From Paraglaciecola marina (lineage in GTDB: Bacteria; Pseudomonadota; Gammaproteobacteria; Enterobacterales; Alteromonadaceae): 64,000 bases of DNA. Below, one piece after another: positions 51,402 through 63,200 of this stretch. Both the position numbers and the translations under genes were made by a program. The notes under the pieces were generated by a model that was not told the DNA's origin, made no database searches, and saw only the letters and a list, made by a program, of their open reading frames with translations. How positions within the stretch are numbered: the stretch's first letter is position 1; every line of letters begins with the position of its first letter. The stretch lies in assembly GCF_004360155.1 (NCBI RefSeq), contig NZ_ML178720.1, positions 29,078-93,077 of the forward strand, given 5' to 3'.

Positions 51402-51992
51402 ATGGATACTTGGTCGGCAGCCGTTACCCTATTTTTGATTATGGACCCTCTTGGTAACCTGCCAGTATTCATGTCTGTACTTAAAAGTATAGAGCCAAAA
51501 AGAAGAAAGTTTATTCTCGCAAGAGAACTTTTATTTTCACTTATTATCATGATGACCTTTTTATTTAGCGGTCAAGCTGTACTGGACTTTTTAAACGTTA
51601 GACAAGAAAGCGTAAGTATTGCAGGTGGTATTATTTTATTTCTAATAGGTTTAAAAATGATATTTCCACAACCTGGAGGTTTAACAGGTTTGGCTTCAGG
51701 AGAGGAGCCTTTTATTGTACCCTTAGCCATCCCTATGATTGCGGGCCCTTCAGTTTTAGCAGCGTTAATTCTATTGGCCAACCAAGACAGTACTAGAATG
51801 CTAGATTGGTCTTTAGCATTGGGAGCGGCATGGTTAGTGTCAGCTGTTATATTAATGTTATCTGGAACATTTCATCGCTTGTTAGGTGAAAGAGGCTTAA
51901 CGGCAATAGAAAGATTGATGGGCATGATACTCATCATGATATCCATACAAATGTTATTAGACGGCATTGGACATTATTATTCATTAGGATAA
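51402..51992 (+). CDS. yhgN: MarC-family membrane protein YhgN
   Basis: The ATG at 51402 follows GAGG by 6 nt; it gives 196 residues, as in E. coli YhgN (197). Six hydrophobic segments and MarC-type motifs FLIMDPLGNLPVF and FIVPLAIPMIAGPSVLA are present. The family is annotated as possible amino-acid or small-solute transporters; the substrate is unknown. Confidence 0.88.
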   Translation: MDTWSAAVTLFLIMDPLGNLPVFMSVLKSIEPKRRKFILARELLFSLIIMMTFLFSGQAVLDFLNVRQESVSIAGGIILFLIGLKMIFPQPGGLTGLASGEEPFIVPLAIPMIAGPSVLAALILLANQDSTRMLDWSLALGAAWLVSAVILMLSGTFHRLLGERGLTAIERLMGMILIMISIQMLLDGIGHYYSLG

Positions 51993-52046
51993 ACAAAGAG
52001 TGACGAGTATACCCATACTCCTCTCAATATAGATTAAGAGATTAGA

Positions 52047-52628
52047 TTGAATACAAAATTAAATATATTCCAACAAGTGAGAGAGTTAGAGGGTTGGTAC
52101 GCCATTGCATTTTCAGCCACCCTTTTAGAAAGAATGCTACCTAACTATATTTTGTTCTGTGAAACTACAGAATTTGCAGATCCTACTCAATACAGAAATA
52201 GTTTAAATACAGTGTGGGAATGGTTAGCCACGCCTAAAGCAAAAATAAACTTTGCTGCTCAACTGGAAAAAATAGAGGAAGCGGTTCCAGATGCCAGCGA
52301 CTTTAATAATTATGGGGTTTACCCAGCAATAGATGTGGCCATGTCAATGTCGGCTACCATAATGTTGATACAGGGCGAGGATCCTCAAGGGGCAGTGGTA
52401 GTAAGTAAGCTATCTCAAGGCGGAGTAGAAGCCTTTATTGAAGCTAGCAGTGATGAAACAGTCACCGCTAGTGATATTAAACAGCATCCACTTATGTTGT
52501 GGGAAATTGAAACTCAAAAAGAATTATTGGCAATGTTAAGTAATTGCCCAAAAAATGCAGCAAGCTGTAAAAAGTTAAGAGCATTAGCCACCAGCGAAGG
52601 CATGAGCAATATAGGCCTAGAAATATAG
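52047..52628 (+). CDS. yjaG: DUF416 family protein (YjaG-like)
   Basis: The 193 residues start at a TTG with AAGAG upstream; the similarity to YjaG begins right there (VRELEGWYAIAFSATLLERMLPNYILFC). Further matches are KINFAAQLEKIEEAVPDASDFNNYGVYPAIDVAMS and a closing SNIGLEI. It is a helical cytosolic protein of unknown role. A 14-bp tandem duplication covers its stop codon. Confidence 0.88.
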   Translation: MNTKLNIFQQVRELEGWYAIAFSATLLERMLPNYILFCETTEFADPTQYRNSLNTVWEWLATPKAKINFAAQLEKIEEAVPDASDFNNYGVYPAIDVAMSMSATIMLIQGEDPQGAVVVSKLSQGGVEAFIEASSDETVTASDIKQHPLMLWEIETQKELLAMLSNCPKNAASCKKLRALATSEGMSNIGLEI

Positions 52629-52635
52629 GCCTAGA
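52609..52635. repeat. Tandem 14-bp direct repeat at the end of yjaG
   Basis: ATATAGGCCTAGAA occurs twice in a row (the second copy with the last base changed). Each copy contains the palindrome TAGGCCTA. The first copy codes for the last residues and the second supplies the TAG stop. Confidence 0.85.
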
Positions 52636-52647
52636 GTTTATTTTTAA

Positions 52648-53265
52648 TTAAGAAATCACTCGCTGATATAATCTCGATAAAATCTGCGGGCTTTGTTTTT
52701 CTTTTAACAGTTGCCAATCGAGAGGAATAGTATATCGCCCTGCACCAGGCTCGCATTCAATGTAGATTAAGCCTTCTATGCTCAATAAGTCTTGTTTAGC
52801 AATAAGGTCGATTACATTGGGAAGTAACTTTTGATTAAAAGGAGGATCAAGAAAAACCACATCATACCCATGAACTAATTGCCCTAACACAGTTAACGCA
52901 TTACCCTGCCTAATATCAACTTGCTCAGATGATAAAGAAAGTAAAGCTGCATTATCTGTTAATTTTCTAGCAGCAGCTTGATCTAATTCTATAAACGTAC
53001 AATGCTGCGCATATCTTGAAAGCGCCTCAAACCCTAAGCTTCCACTACCAGAAAACACATCCAAACACTTAGCACCTGTTACGTCTTGCATCAGCCAATT
53101 GAACAACATTTCTTTGTTTCTATCTGTTGTAGGTCGAAGGCCTTCAACATCAATAACGGGAAGTTTTCGGCCTCTGAATTGACCACTGATAATTCGCACT
53201 GAGCCTGAGGTTTTCAGCTGTTTTTTGCCCTTGTGCTTGTTTGGTTGTTTTACGCCTCGCTTCAT
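52648..53265 (-). CDS. rsmD: 16S rRNA (guanine-966-N2)-methyltransferase RsmD
   Basis: The 205 residues show RIISGQFRGRKLPV, the AdoMet motif CLDVFSGSGSLGFEALSR and the catalytic DPPF motif (VVFLDPPFNQ). It methylates G966 of 16S rRNA. It is divergent from ftsY over 74 bp, the usual gammaproteobacterial arrangement. Confidence 0.96.
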   Translation of the reverse strand: MKRGVKQPNKHKGKKQLKTSGSVRIISGQFRGRKLPVIDVEGLRPTTDRNKEMLFNWLMQDVTGAKCLDVFSGSGSLGFEALSRYAQHCTFIELDQAAARKLTDNAALLSLSSEQVDIRQGNALTVLGQLVHGYDVVFLDPPFNQKLLPNVIDLIAKQDLLSIEGLIYIECEPGAGRYTIPLDWQLLKEKQSPQILSRLYQRVIS

Positions 53266-53339
53266 GAAAGGTAGAAATGCTATTATTAGGAATAAGATGT
53301 AAATAGTGTACTCAATTAGTCCAAGGATTTCTCACCGGT

Positions 53340-54653
53340 ATGTCAAAGTTTTTTAAATGGCTTAAAAAAGATAAGCAGCAAAGCGAGCCAGAAGCTAACA
53401 ACGAAGAAGCACTTCAAATAGATAGTTCTCCTGAAATACTTGAAGAAGAATTAGAGAAGATAAATTCTGATAATGAAAAAGAAGTGTTACCCGAAGTACA
53501 GCCTGCGGCTGAGGGCAGCAGTGTCGCTGAAGTAGACGCTAAAAAAAGCCAACAAGAATCTCTAGGGCTAGTTAACGAGTTAGACGAGCCTATTGTCACA
53601 GATGATAGAGAGCCCCTTCATATAGAAGGTGAACTTGCGCCAGCCCTTGAGCCAGAGCCAATCATTATCGAAGAGTCAGCACCTTTAAGCGAGCCTGAAC
53701 CAGAAGAAACTAATGAAAAACAAAGCTTTTTTAGCCGCTTAAGAAAAGGACTTTCTCGCACTAAAGAAAGCATCGGCAGCGGTATTGTTAGCTTATTCAA
53801 AGGCAAAGCGATTGATGATGAGTTATTTGAAGAATTGGAAACCCAATTATTAATGGCTGATGTGGGTATGAACACCACAGTGAAGATCATCAAACAACTA
53901 ACAGAAAGCTCAAATCGCAATCAATTAAAAGATGGCGATGCACTTTATAAAGTCATGAAGACTCAAATGGCAGAAATTTTAGATGGTGTCGATGCCCCCC
54001 TTACTTTAAGCGCTCCTTCTGGTCCTTTTGTTATCTTAATGGTTGGCGTCAATGGTGTTGGTAAAACGACTACTATTGGTAAAATGGCCAAACAATTTCA
54101 ACAGCAAGGCAAAAAAGTCATGCTTGCTGCCGGTGATACCTTTAGAGCTGCAGCGGTTGAACAATTACAAGTATGGGGTGAGCGTAATGATATTCCTGTG
54201 GTTGCACAGCAAACCGGTTCTGACAGTGCCTCGGTAATATTTGATGCATTCCAATCTGCAAAAGCCAAAAATATTGATGTGTTAATTGCTGATACAGCGG
54301 GTCGTCTTCAAAACAAAGACCACCTAATGGAAGAGTTGAAAAAAGTCGTCAGGGTAATGAAAAAGATATCACCAGAAGCTCCCCACGAAATAATGCTGAC
54401 ATTAGATGCGAGTACAGGGCAAAATGCTATTAGCCAAACCAAACTGTTTCATGAAGCAGTAGGTTTAAACGGCATAACCTTAACCAAGCTAGACGGCACT
54501 GCTAAGGGTGGCGTTATTTTTGCCATTGCAGACCAATTTGATATCCCTATTCGCTATATAGGAGTTGGTGAAGGTATCGATGATTTACGACCCTTTAACA
54601 GCAAAGATTTTGTTAATGCGTTATTTGCAGAATCTGAAGATCAACCTAAATAG
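53340..54653 (+). CDS. ftsY: Signal recognition particle receptor FtsY
   Basis: The 437 residues have a long acidic N-terminal A domain (about 1-135), then the N domain and GTPase G domain: GVNGVGKTTTIGKMA, DTFRAAAVEQL, DTAGRLQNK, TKLDGTAKGG and GVGEGIDDLRPF. It binds the SRP at the inner membrane and hands ribosomes to SecYEG. First gene of ftsY-ftsE-ftsX. Confidence 0.98.
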   Translation: MSKFFKWLKKDKQQSEPEANNEEALQIDSSPEILEEELEKINSDNEKEVLPEVQPAAEGSSVAEVDAKKSQQESLGLVNELDEPIVTDDREPLHIEGELAPALEPEPIIIEESAPLSEPEPEETNEKQSFFSRLRKGLSRTKESIGSGIVSLFKGKAIDDELFEELETQLLMADVGMNTTVKIIKQLTESSNRNQLKDGDALYKVMKTQMAEILDGVDAPLTLSAPSGPFVILMVGVNGVGKTTTIGKMAKQFQQQGKKVMLAAGDTFRAAAVEQLQVWGERNDIPVVAQQTGSDSASVIFDAFQSAKAKNIDVLIADTAGRLQNKDHLMEELKKVVRVMKKISPEAPHEIMLTLDASTGQNAISQTKLFHEAVGLNGITLTKLDGTAKGGVIFAIADQFDIPIRYIGVGEGIDDLRPFNSKDFVNALFAESEDQPK

Positions 54654-54670
54654 ACCATTAAACTCATAAT

Positions 54671-55366
54671 ATGATTAAGTTTGAACAAGTTAGTAAAACA
54701 TATCCAGGCGGGCAACAAGCCCTCAGAAAGGTTAATTTTCATATTGAGCCGGGTGAGATGGCATTTCTTACCGGTCACTCTGGCGCTGGTAAAAGTACTT
54801 TATTAAAACTAATTTCTATTATGGAGCGGCCAACCGTTGGCAAGGTTTTCATTAATGGTCATGACTTAGGTAGTATTCAACGTAAACAAATTGCCTATAT
54901 TCGCCGTGACATTGGCATGATTTTTCAAAGCCATCAATTACTCATGGATAAAAGTGTTTTTGATAATGTTGCACTGCCTCTAGTAATTGAAGGTTATTCG
55001 CATAAAGAAATAGCCAAACGAGTTCATGCGGCACTTGAAATGGTAGGTCTTAGAGACAAAGTCAAAAGTTTACCTATGATGTTATCTGGAGGAGAGCAAC
55101 AAAGGGTGGGTATAGCTAGAGCGGTTGTGAACAAGCCTCCATTACTTTTAGCCGATGAACCAACGGGCAACTTAGACCCTAAGTTATCAATGGAAATTAT
55201 TCGTTTATTCGAGGACTTTAATCAAGCTGGGGTATCAGTTTTTATCGCCACACATGACCTTGGACTTATTGCTCGTATGAAGTATCGCACCCTCACCCTA
55301 AAACAAGGGCAAATGATTACTGATGGGCTAACTGAAGATTTCCAAAGTGATGAACTATATGATTAA
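54671..55366 (+). CDS. ftsE: Cell division ATP-binding protein FtsE
   Basis: The 231 residues carry Walker A GHSGAGKST, signature LSGGEQQR, Walker B LLLADEPTGNLD and H-loop ATHDLGL. With FtsX it forms the divisome ABC complex that activates peptidoglycan hydrolases through EnvC. It follows ftsY by 17 bp. Confidence 0.97.
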   Translation: MIKFEQVSKTYPGGQQALRKVNFHIEPGEMAFLTGHSGAGKSTLLKLISIMERPTVGKVFINGHDLGSIQRKQIAYIRRDIGMIFQSHQLLMDKSVFDNVALPLVIEGYSHKEIAKRVHAALEMVGLRDKVKSLPMMLSGGEQQRVGIARAVVNKPPLLLADEPTGNLDPKLSMEIIRLFEDFNQAGVSVFIATHDLGLIARMKYRTLTLKQGQMITDGLTEDFQSDELYD

Positions 55367-55417
55367 CAATATACCACAACAGTCACAATGCTCTTTATTT
55401 AATAAGAATACATCACT

Positions 55418-56398
55418 ATGAGTATTTTATTCAAAGGTCGCATGCAAGGGGCACAAGTATCAAACATTTCACTTTATCAAAGAGTCGTTATGTTTTTTGT
55501 GAGTCACCTTAGACAAGCTTTAAGTAGTTTAGGAGCCATGTGGCGCTCTAGAGCCGCATCACTAATGACAATAGGTGTATTAGGCTTGAGTATCACTCTC
55601 CCAACTACTTTGTACGTTATGGTTAAAAATGTTGAGAAGATTAGTTCTGGTTGGGAACAAGCTTCACAAATATCTCTATTTCTGAAACCAAATATTAGAC
55701 AAGGTGATATAGACCAGTTGTTAAAGCGCATTCAACTGTGGCCTGAAATTGATGCTATTAACTATATTTCTTCTGAACAAGCGTTGAATGAATTTAAAGA
55801 TATGTCAGGTTTTGGAGATGCCATTGCTTATTTAGACGACAACCCTTTGCCTAACGTGGTGTTAGTGACTCCCACTAGCAGGCATGCAAGCCCAGTTTCC
55901 GCTAGGCTATTACTTGATAGACTGCGAGATGAGCGAGAGGTCGACATTGGAAAGTTAGACATTGAATGGTTAGAAAGGCTGCATGGAATACTAAATGTAG
56001 TCAAAAACCTAGTATCCGTGGTTGCTATTTTACTGTTTTTAGCTGTAGTTCTTATTATTGGCAATACTATAAGACTAAATATTCTCAACAAAAAAGACGA
56101 AATCTTAGTAATGAAACTCGTGGGTGCAACCGATGCTTTTATTCAAAGACCTTTCATGTATACGGGTTTCTGGTACGGCTTTTTAGGGGGAGTACTAGCT
56201 TGGTTTGCGGTAATATTATTACTTTTGTGGATGAGTAATAGCGTGTCTGCAGTTAGTGCCCTGTACCAAAAAAACTTCGAGATCACTGGGGTAGATTTCA
56301 GTACATTTTTATGGGTTATAGGCATTTCGGTATTTTTAGGCTTGAGTGGTTCGTTATTATCAGTAAAACGCCATGTTAGAGAAATTGAACCTAAATAA
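55418..56398 (+). CDS. ftsX: Cell division protein FtsX
   Basis: The 326 residues have four membrane segments, an N-terminal cytoplasmic part, a periplasmic loop (about 70-190) and the C-terminal FtsX domain (NKKDEILVMKLVGATDAFIQRPF). Partner of FtsE. In E. coli rpoH follows; here the next gene is on the other strand. Confidence 0.97.
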   Translation: MSILFKGRMQGAQVSNISLYQRVVMFFVSHLRQALSSLGAMWRSRAASLMTIGVLGLSITLPTTLYVMVKNVEKISSGWEQASQISLFLKPNIRQGDIDQLLKRIQLWPEIDAINYISSEQALNEFKDMSGFGDAIAYLDDNPLPNVVLVTPTSRHASPVSARLLLDRLRDEREVDIGKLDIEWLERLHGILNVVKNLVSVVAILLFLAVVLIIGNTIRLNILNKKDEILVMKLVGATDAFIQRPFMYTGFWYGFLGGVLAWFAVILLLLWMSNSVSAVSALYQKNFEITGVDFSTFLWVIGISVFLGLSGSLLSVKRHVREIEPK

Positions 56399-56426
56399 AC
56401 CCACCATATAAACCATGTTTTAAAGA

Positions 56427-57674
56427 TTAATCACACTCTTTGGTCAACATATCCTCTACTTGCTTTAGCTTGCCATCATTGTTTGCTGGTACTAAATCGA
56501 GTATACAACTTAATATATTGTAAACGTCTACGTTATCAAAGGGCTTAACCCTAACTCCAGCTTTAAAAGCCTTTCCAGAAGCAATAAAGGTAGCCTGCAT
56601 CAAAGGATGTTTATTATCATAACCATGGGTAGCAATAGAACGCCCAGAACCCTTTAAGGGGGTGGGAGGTAATCTATTTTTACTCCCATACAAAGTCCAT
56701 CCCACGTCTGCTAACAACATTAAATCAGGCCCTCGATCAAGGTGATCGAAGTGATAGTCTTTCGGAAAGTTACCGCGGCGTAGCACTTTCATATTGGGGT
56801 GCTTATTTGTTAGCTTAACGAATGTTTTCTCTACCTCTACTTTGTCGCCATACAGATTCAAATAGGGTGCATACACTGTATCTTTGGTGCTGGACCAATC
56901 TGGAATAATAAAATGTGATAAATCAGCCCACTTATCTAGGTTGATTACTCTGTCGTCTGACAAATTAGCCATTCCATGGTCGGCTACTATCACTAAGTTC
57001 GTATCTTCGTACAGACCTAGCGCTATTAAACCTGTAATTAAGTCTCCAATGTGATCATCAACCTTTTTAATTGCAGCTAACTCTTCCGGAGAACCAACTC
57101 CAAAAGTATGAGCCGCGCTATCTACAGCAGAAAAATATAAAGTGACAAGTCGCGGTCTTTTTTCAATAGGTAAAGCTAACCACTGTAATACCTCATCAAC
57201 ACGCTCACCATAATCTTTACTTTGATTAAAGGGTTTCCAGTAGCTTGGCTTAATATTATCGACTGCAACTTCTGAGCCAACCCAAAAATAAGTTGCAGAG
57301 GTAACCCCTTGTTTTTCTGCAGTAATCCAAATAGGCTCACCACCCCACCAAGCAGGATCATCAGTATGATTAGTGCGATTAAAGGTTTCACCTAACCTTC
57401 TGTCATAAAAGTAATTTGAAACCATTCCATGATTCTTTGGGTGTAAACCAGTAGCTAAAGAATAAAAATTCACAAACGTTTTGGAGGGCATAGCGGGATA
57501 CATATTGGCTCTAATGCCTTTGTCTGCCAACAACTGAAGGTTTGGAGCTGAAGCTCTCTCTAATGAATCGGCTCTTAAGCCATCTATTCCAATCATTAAT
57601 ACCAGAGGCTGTGACTGATCAGCCACAGCAATATTACTAACGAGTATTAATACACTAAGTAAAGCCTTAAGCAT
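56427..57674 (-). CDS. Nucleotide pyrophosphatase/phosphodiesterase-type hydrolase (ENPP-like)
   Basis: This 415-residue protein has a signal peptide (ending AVA) and the alkaline-phosphatase superfamily core. Metal-binding LMIGIDGLRAD comes first, then the Thr nucleophile in PSKTFVNFYSLATGLHPKNHG, then DSAAHTFG, ADHGM and a closing ATHGYDN. It resembles ectonucleotide pyrophosphatases, which cleave nucleotides or phosphodiesters in the periplasm with two metal ions, usually zinc. The substrate is not certain. It lies 60 bp after parC in the same direction. Confidence 0.88.
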   Translation of the reverse strand: MLKALLSVLILVSNIAVADQSQPLVLMIGIDGLRADSLERASAPNLQLLADKGIRANMYPAMPSKTFVNFYSLATGLHPKNHGMVSNYFYDRRLGETFNRTNHTDDPAWWGGEPIWITAEKQGVTSATYFWVGSEVAVDNIKPSYWKPFNQSKDYGERVDEVLQWLALPIEKRPRLVTLYFSAVDSAAHTFGVGSPEELAAIKKVDDHIGDLITGLIALGLYEDTNLVIVADHGMANLSDDRVINLDKWADLSHFIIPDWSSTKDTVYAPYLNLYGDKVEVEKTFVKLTNKHPNMKVLRRGNFPKDYHFDHLDRGPDLMLLADVGWTLYGSKNRLPPTPLKGSGRSIATHGYDNKHPLMQATFIASGKAFKAGVRVKPFDNVDVYNILSCILDLVPANNDGKLKQVEDMLTKECD

Positions 57675-57734
57675 GGCACTCTCAGCATTCTATTGAGGTA
57701 GAATCTAACAAAATTAGTATTAAATCCTTAAGGG

Positions 57735-60041
57735 TTAAGGTTTATTGTCGTTCTCTTGAGGACTCTCTGCTTCATTACCTGATTGGCTTGAAGTTTCTAC
57801 TTCAACGCCATCAACTCGCTGTAGACCTCTAGGTAATTTATTACCTCTGCGGCCTCTTTCACCTTGATAATGTGTTAAGTCTGCAGCTGAGAGTGTCATA
57901 CCTCGTTTACCAGCTAATACTTTGACATTGGCCCCTTCTGGCACTACTACTAGCTCTTTTACGTACTCTTCTCTTGATTGTGTTTTGGCCGAGGGAATAC
58001 TAATGAGCTTATTGCCTTTGCCCTTACCTAAACTAGGTAAATCACGAAGTGGAAACATTAACATGCGCCCTTCGTTAGAAATAACCAAACACCAATCACT
58101 TTTTAGATCATGCACCAATTGCGGTTTAAATACTTTGGCACTGGTAGAAAGTGAAAGGTAGGCTTTCCCCGCTTTATTCTTGCTGATCATATCGCTGAAC
58201 TTACCCACAAAGCCATAACCAGCATCTGACGCCATTAGGTATCGTTGCTCATCCAAGCCCATCACAACATGTTCGACATTTTCACCACCTACAATATTAA
58301 AGCGACCCGTTAATGGTTCACCTTGACTTCTGGCAGACGGTAACCCGTGAGCATCACAAGAAAATGCTCGGCCAGACGAGTCTAAAAATACAACTTGTTG
58401 GTTACTCCTTCCTTTGGCGCTAGCTTGATATGCATCTCCAGCTTTATAACTCAGTCCTTCTACATCAACTTCATGACCTTTAGCACAGCGGGCCCAACCT
58501 TTCTCGGATAACACTACTGTCACTGCTTCTGAGGGAATTAGCTCTTTCTCTGTTAAGGCTTTAGATTCGCCACGGGCGACAATTGGCGACCGCCGGTCGT
58601 CACCGTATAGCTCAGCTGCAGCGAGGATCTCTTTTTTCATTAAAGTTTTGAGACGACGATCTGACCCTAATAGTGTTTGTAATTCATCACGCTCTTTTGC
58701 CAACTCATCCTGCTCACCTTTGATTTTCATTTCTTCTAATTTAGCGAGGTGACGTAGTTTTAAATCGAGAATTGCTTCAGCTTGAATATCCGTTAAGGAG
58801 AACTGCGCTATCAATTCTTGCTTAGGTTTATCTTCATAGCGAATAATGCGTATCACTTCATCTAGGTTTAAAAATGCAATCATTAAACCTTCAAGAATAT
58901 GAAGTCTTGCTAGAACCTTATCTAAACGGAACTGCAGTCTGCGGGTAACGGTTTCTTTTCTGAAACTTAGCCATTCTGTTAAAATAGTGCGTAAGTCTTT
59001 TACTTGAGGGCGACCATCTAAGCCAATCATATTGATATTGACGCGATAACTCTTTTCTAGATCTGTGGTCGCAAACAAGTGCTGCATTAACTGCTCTGTA
59101 TCGACTCTGTTTGACCTTGGAGTAATGAGTAGCCTTGTGGGGTTCTCATGATCTGACTCATCTCTTAAGTCACTGACCATGGGTAACTTCTTAGCTTGCA
59201 TTTGTGACGCTATTTGCTCTAGCACTTTTCCGCCAGATGCCTGATGAGGCAATGCCGTAATCACGATATCACCGTTATCTTCAGTATAAACTGCACGCAT
59301 TTTTATCGAGCCACGACCCGTTTCATAAATTTTGGCTATATCTTTTTTAGGAGTAATGATTTCCCCATCTGTTGGGTAATCAGGACCTTCTACGAACTCT
59401 AATAATTCAGCCAACTCTGCTTTACTGTTATCTAACAGGTGCGCACAAGCATTAGCAACTTCTCTAACGTTATGGGGGGGAATATCGGTGGCCATACCTA
59501 CTGCAATACCTGTTATGCCATTCAATAAAATATGGGGCAGCCTAGCCGGTAAGACTTTAGGCTCATCTAGGGTGCCATCAAAATTGGGCTGCCAATCCAC
59601 TGTACCTTGCCCTAACTCAGAAAGTAACACCTCACTAAACTTAGAGAGTCTAGATTCGGTATAACGCATAGCAGCAAAAGACTTAGGATCATCTGGTGCC
59701 CCCCAGTTACCTTGACCATCGACCAGTGGGTAACGATATGAAAAAGGCTGCGCCATTAGCACCATTGCCTCATAGCAGGCAGAGTCACCATGGGGATGAA
59801 ATTTGCCTAACACATCCCCAACAGTGCGAGCGGACTTTTTATACTTAGCAGCATTATTAAGGCCTAACTCTGACATGGCATATACAATACGCCTTTGCAC
59901 TGGCTTCAGACCATCACCAATATGCGGCAGGGCTCTGTCCATAATGACGTACATTGAATAATTAAGGTAAGATTCTTCAGTAAAGCGATGCATCGATAGC
60001 TGTTCGATACCGTCTTTGTTAATGATTGTGTCTTGACTCAT
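57735..60041 (-). CDS. parC: DNA topoisomerase IV subunit A ParC
   Basis: The 768 residues have the breakage-reunion core with [14 protein letters not shown] (quinolone-determining region; Ser and Glu as in sensitive strains) and the catalytic Tyr in [10 protein letters not shown]. They continue with a coiled-coil gate and a C-terminal beta-pinwheel. With ParE it separates linked daughter chromosomes. parE is not in this window. Confidence 0.97.
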   Translation of the reverse strand: MSQDTIINKDGIEQLSMHRFTEESYLNYSMYVIMDRALPHIGDGLKPVQRRIVYAMSELGLNNAAKYKKSARTVGDVLGKFHPHGDSACYEAMVLMAQPFSYRYPLVDGQGNWGAPDDPKSFAAMRYTESRLSKFSEVLLSELGQGTVDWQPNFDGTLDEPKVLPARLPHILLNGITGIAVGMATDIPPHNVREVANACAHLLDNSKAELAELLEFVEGPDYPTDGEIITPKKDIAKIYETGRGSIKMRAVYTEDNGDIVITALPHQASGGKVLEQIASQMQAKKLPMVSDLRDESDHENPTRLLITPRSNRVDTEQLMQHLFATTDLEKSYRVNINMIGLDGRPQVKDLRTILTEWLSFRKETVTRRLQFRLDKVLARLHILEGLMIAFLNLDEVIRIIRYEDKPKQELIAQFSLTDIQAEAILDLKLRHLAKLEEMKIKGEQDELAKERDELQTLLGSDRRLKTLMKKEILAAAELYGDDRRSPIVARGESKALTEKELIPSEAVTVVLSEKGWARCAKGHEVDVEGLSYKAGDAYQASAKGRSNQQVVFLDSSGRAFSCDAHGLPSARSQGEPLTGRFNIVGGENVEHVVMGLDEQRYLMASDAGYGFVGKFSDMISKNKAGKAYLSLSTSAKVFKPQLVHDLKSDWCLVISNEGRMLMFPLRDLPSLGKGKGNKLISIPSAKTQSREEYVKELVVVPEGANVKVLAGKRGMTLSAADLTHYQGERGRRGNKLPRGLQRVDGVEVETSSQSGNEAESPQENDNKP

Positions 60042-60243
60042 GGGGGGCTATTTTCACCGTTATTATTGTCGTTTTAATTGTTGTCAATGTGAGCTGACTA
60101 GCGCACAACTAGATTACATGATAAATGCCTTCAATTAAAATAGTTCAGCAAAAGCTTTATGTGAACTCCCGTTGTTAATTTGCCTTGTCACCTAAACGAG
60201 TGGTTTAATGTCCATACACAAATACAGCTATTGACTCAATTAA

Positions 60244-63200
60244 ATGCATCTGCGCTTTCTTAACCCTTTAGTATTCATTTTATTGCTATTACCCAATTTG
60301 GTATATGCGCAAAGTGATGTGCAACTCATTTCTACAGATGAAACAATTCAACTTTCATCAAAATTAAAAGTATTGAGGGAAGCAGATAATCAATTAAGTT
60401 TATACGACGTTAAAGAACAGAAAAGTCAATTTATTTGGCACCCTAAGCACAAACAAAACTATGGTTTTTCTCATTCTGGCGTGTGGCTATATACTAGTTT
60501 AAATAATGTTACAGACATCAATGAGTGGGTAATCGATCTTGGTTATGCGCAGTTAGATAAAGTTGATATTTACGTCATATCTGATGACAAGCTAATCGCT
60601 CAAACCAGTCAGGGAAAGTTACGAGCTAACGCCAAACACCGTTTTCCAACCTTACATGTATCTTTGCCTTACGCTCAACCTGTTGAGATATTTATACGTA
60701 TAGAAAGCCAACACTCTAGCCTTATTGCTCCTATCGATATTCAAACAGCGGAAAAGTACGCTAATCAACTATTTTTTGATAACCTTTTTTGGGGAGTATT
60801 TTATGGCGGCTTATTAATGCTAGCCTTATACAACCTTATGCTTTTTATATGGATTAAAGACACGAGTTTATTTGCATTCATAGGTTACACCTTTGCCATA
60901 GTAATATGGCAGTTTGTTTGGGGGGGGCATGTACATCAAGTTGTATCGCCTGGGATTTCAATTTGGATATGCGCCCATACGGATTTAATATTTGTAATAC
61001 TGGGGGTTGGCTCTGGACTTTTTACAGTAAATTTTTTAGAAGGGAGACACAACGCTCTCTTTTCATGTTTACTAATCCGCACCTTTTTAGGTGTCTTTAT
61101 TATTCTAGCCTTACTATCTATTTTTAATATTTTGGACCCCATTTGGCTAATGTTAGCCGTGTTGCTGACTTATGTGTCTTCAACTCTAATATACACTTAT
61201 GCTGGATTTGAAAGCAGAAGAAAGAACATTAAAGCTGCGGTCTATTTTATTGTGGCTTGGTTGCTCTTCGATGTTTGCATGTTGGTCGGTTTAGGTAGCT
61301 TACTCTCTCTGTATCCTTCAAATATCATTACTGCTTACGCTTTTCAGGTGGGGTTATTTTCACAAGCGGGGCTGTTTTCATTAGCCCTAGTGAGTAAAAG
61401 CCGACATAAACTAGAAGAAGAAATTGAAGAAGCAACTGATGATTTACGAAATAATATTGAATTAGTTGAAGAACAAAACGTAAGACTAGACATTGCTAGA
61501 AAAGATGCCATAGAAGCAAGTCATGTCAAATCTCAATTTTTGGCAAACATGAGTCACGAAATTCGTACCCCATTAAATGCCATTCTAGGCTTTAGTAAAG
61601 AGCTTCACTCAGAGTCATTACCACCAGAGAGACAAGAACAAGTTAGTATAATAAATGCGGCTGCAGACAACCTGCTCAGCATAGTTAATGATGTTCTCGA
61701 CTTTTCAAAGATTGAAGCTAAAAAGCTAAAAATTAATAACCATCCCTTCTCCCCAACCGCTGTTTTAGAGGACATGGTGAGCATTATGGCAAAATCGGCT
61801 CACCTAAAAAATCTAGAGTTTATTTATGATGCGGATCCCCTGCCCGAAAAACTCATAGGGGATAGTTACAGAATAAAACAAATTTTAAATAACTTACTTG
61901 GCAATGCACTTAAATTTACTGACCATGGGTATATAAAATTATCTGCAGTAGGCTCTGAAAAGGCTCATGGTATCTATGAGTTAGTCATACAGGTTGAAGA
62001 TTCTGGAATAGGTATAAGTCGTGAAGATCAAAGAAAGTTATTTGCGGCATTTTCACAGGTAGAAGACGCGCTAAATCGATCCTATCAGGGCACGGGCTTG
62101 GGGTTAGTAATATGCCAAGAGCTTGTTAATTTGATGCGTGGCGAACTCACTTTAAGCAGTGCTCCTGGAATAGGAAGTACGTTTACTGTGACGCTGCGAA
62201 CCAATCTACTTAACCGCAGTCTATCCCTCAATTCTAGTGGTGACTGGGAAGATAAAAATGTTTTATATTTTGATCCTTACCCCCAAGCGCGCCATGCCGC
62301 AGTTAAATTATTAAAAAATATGGGAGTCAAGGTAACTGGGGTTGAATCACTATTGTATTTACGTCAATTACAAACTCAATATGACTTTGTGTTTATAAGC
62401 GTTCCCAATAATAAAGAGAACATTTTACCAAGCATTCTCGAAGCCACTCGCCATTTAAACACATCAACAACTGTGATCTTGTACTCCGGTGAAGAATCCT
62501 TATCTAAAAGGGATGACTTGTCGCAATATTTCACTCACAAAATCCGTTTACCATTAACCCTGAGAAAACTTAATAGCCTACTGCATGTGCCAGAGGAAAG
62601 CCCAACAAATAAACTTCAACAAAGATTAGAAGCACTCCCAGCGGCAAAAGTCTTAGCCGTTGATGATATGGAAATAAACTTGCGGCTACTCACCACCTGG
62701 CTAAAGAATACTAACTTGCAACTTACCTTGGCATTTAGCGGCAATGATGCAGTAGAACAGTGCAAAGAAACTGAGTTTGACTTGATTTTGATGGATGTGC
62801 AAATGCCGAACATGGATGGCTTAGAAGCGACTAAATTAATAAGGCAAACCAAGTTAAATCTTGGCACCCCAATTATTGCGGTTACTGCCCATGCCTTCAA
62901 AGAAGAACAAGACAAATTGTTAGCATCGGGGATGGACGATTATTTACCTAAACCCATTAATTTATCCGACCTAATTGATTTGATTAAACGTTGGTGTCAG
63001 ATCACAGATTCTAATGATTCAGAGCAGATTAGTTTTGATTGGGAGCTGGCACTAAAGCGTACTAATCAAAATGAAGATGCAGCCAAGGATATATTGCAAA
63101 AATTTGTACAACAGTTACCAGAATTAACGGAATCTATTCTAATTTCCAGACAAGAACAAATGTACGAAGATATGTTAGCAAGAGTTCATCAATTACATGG

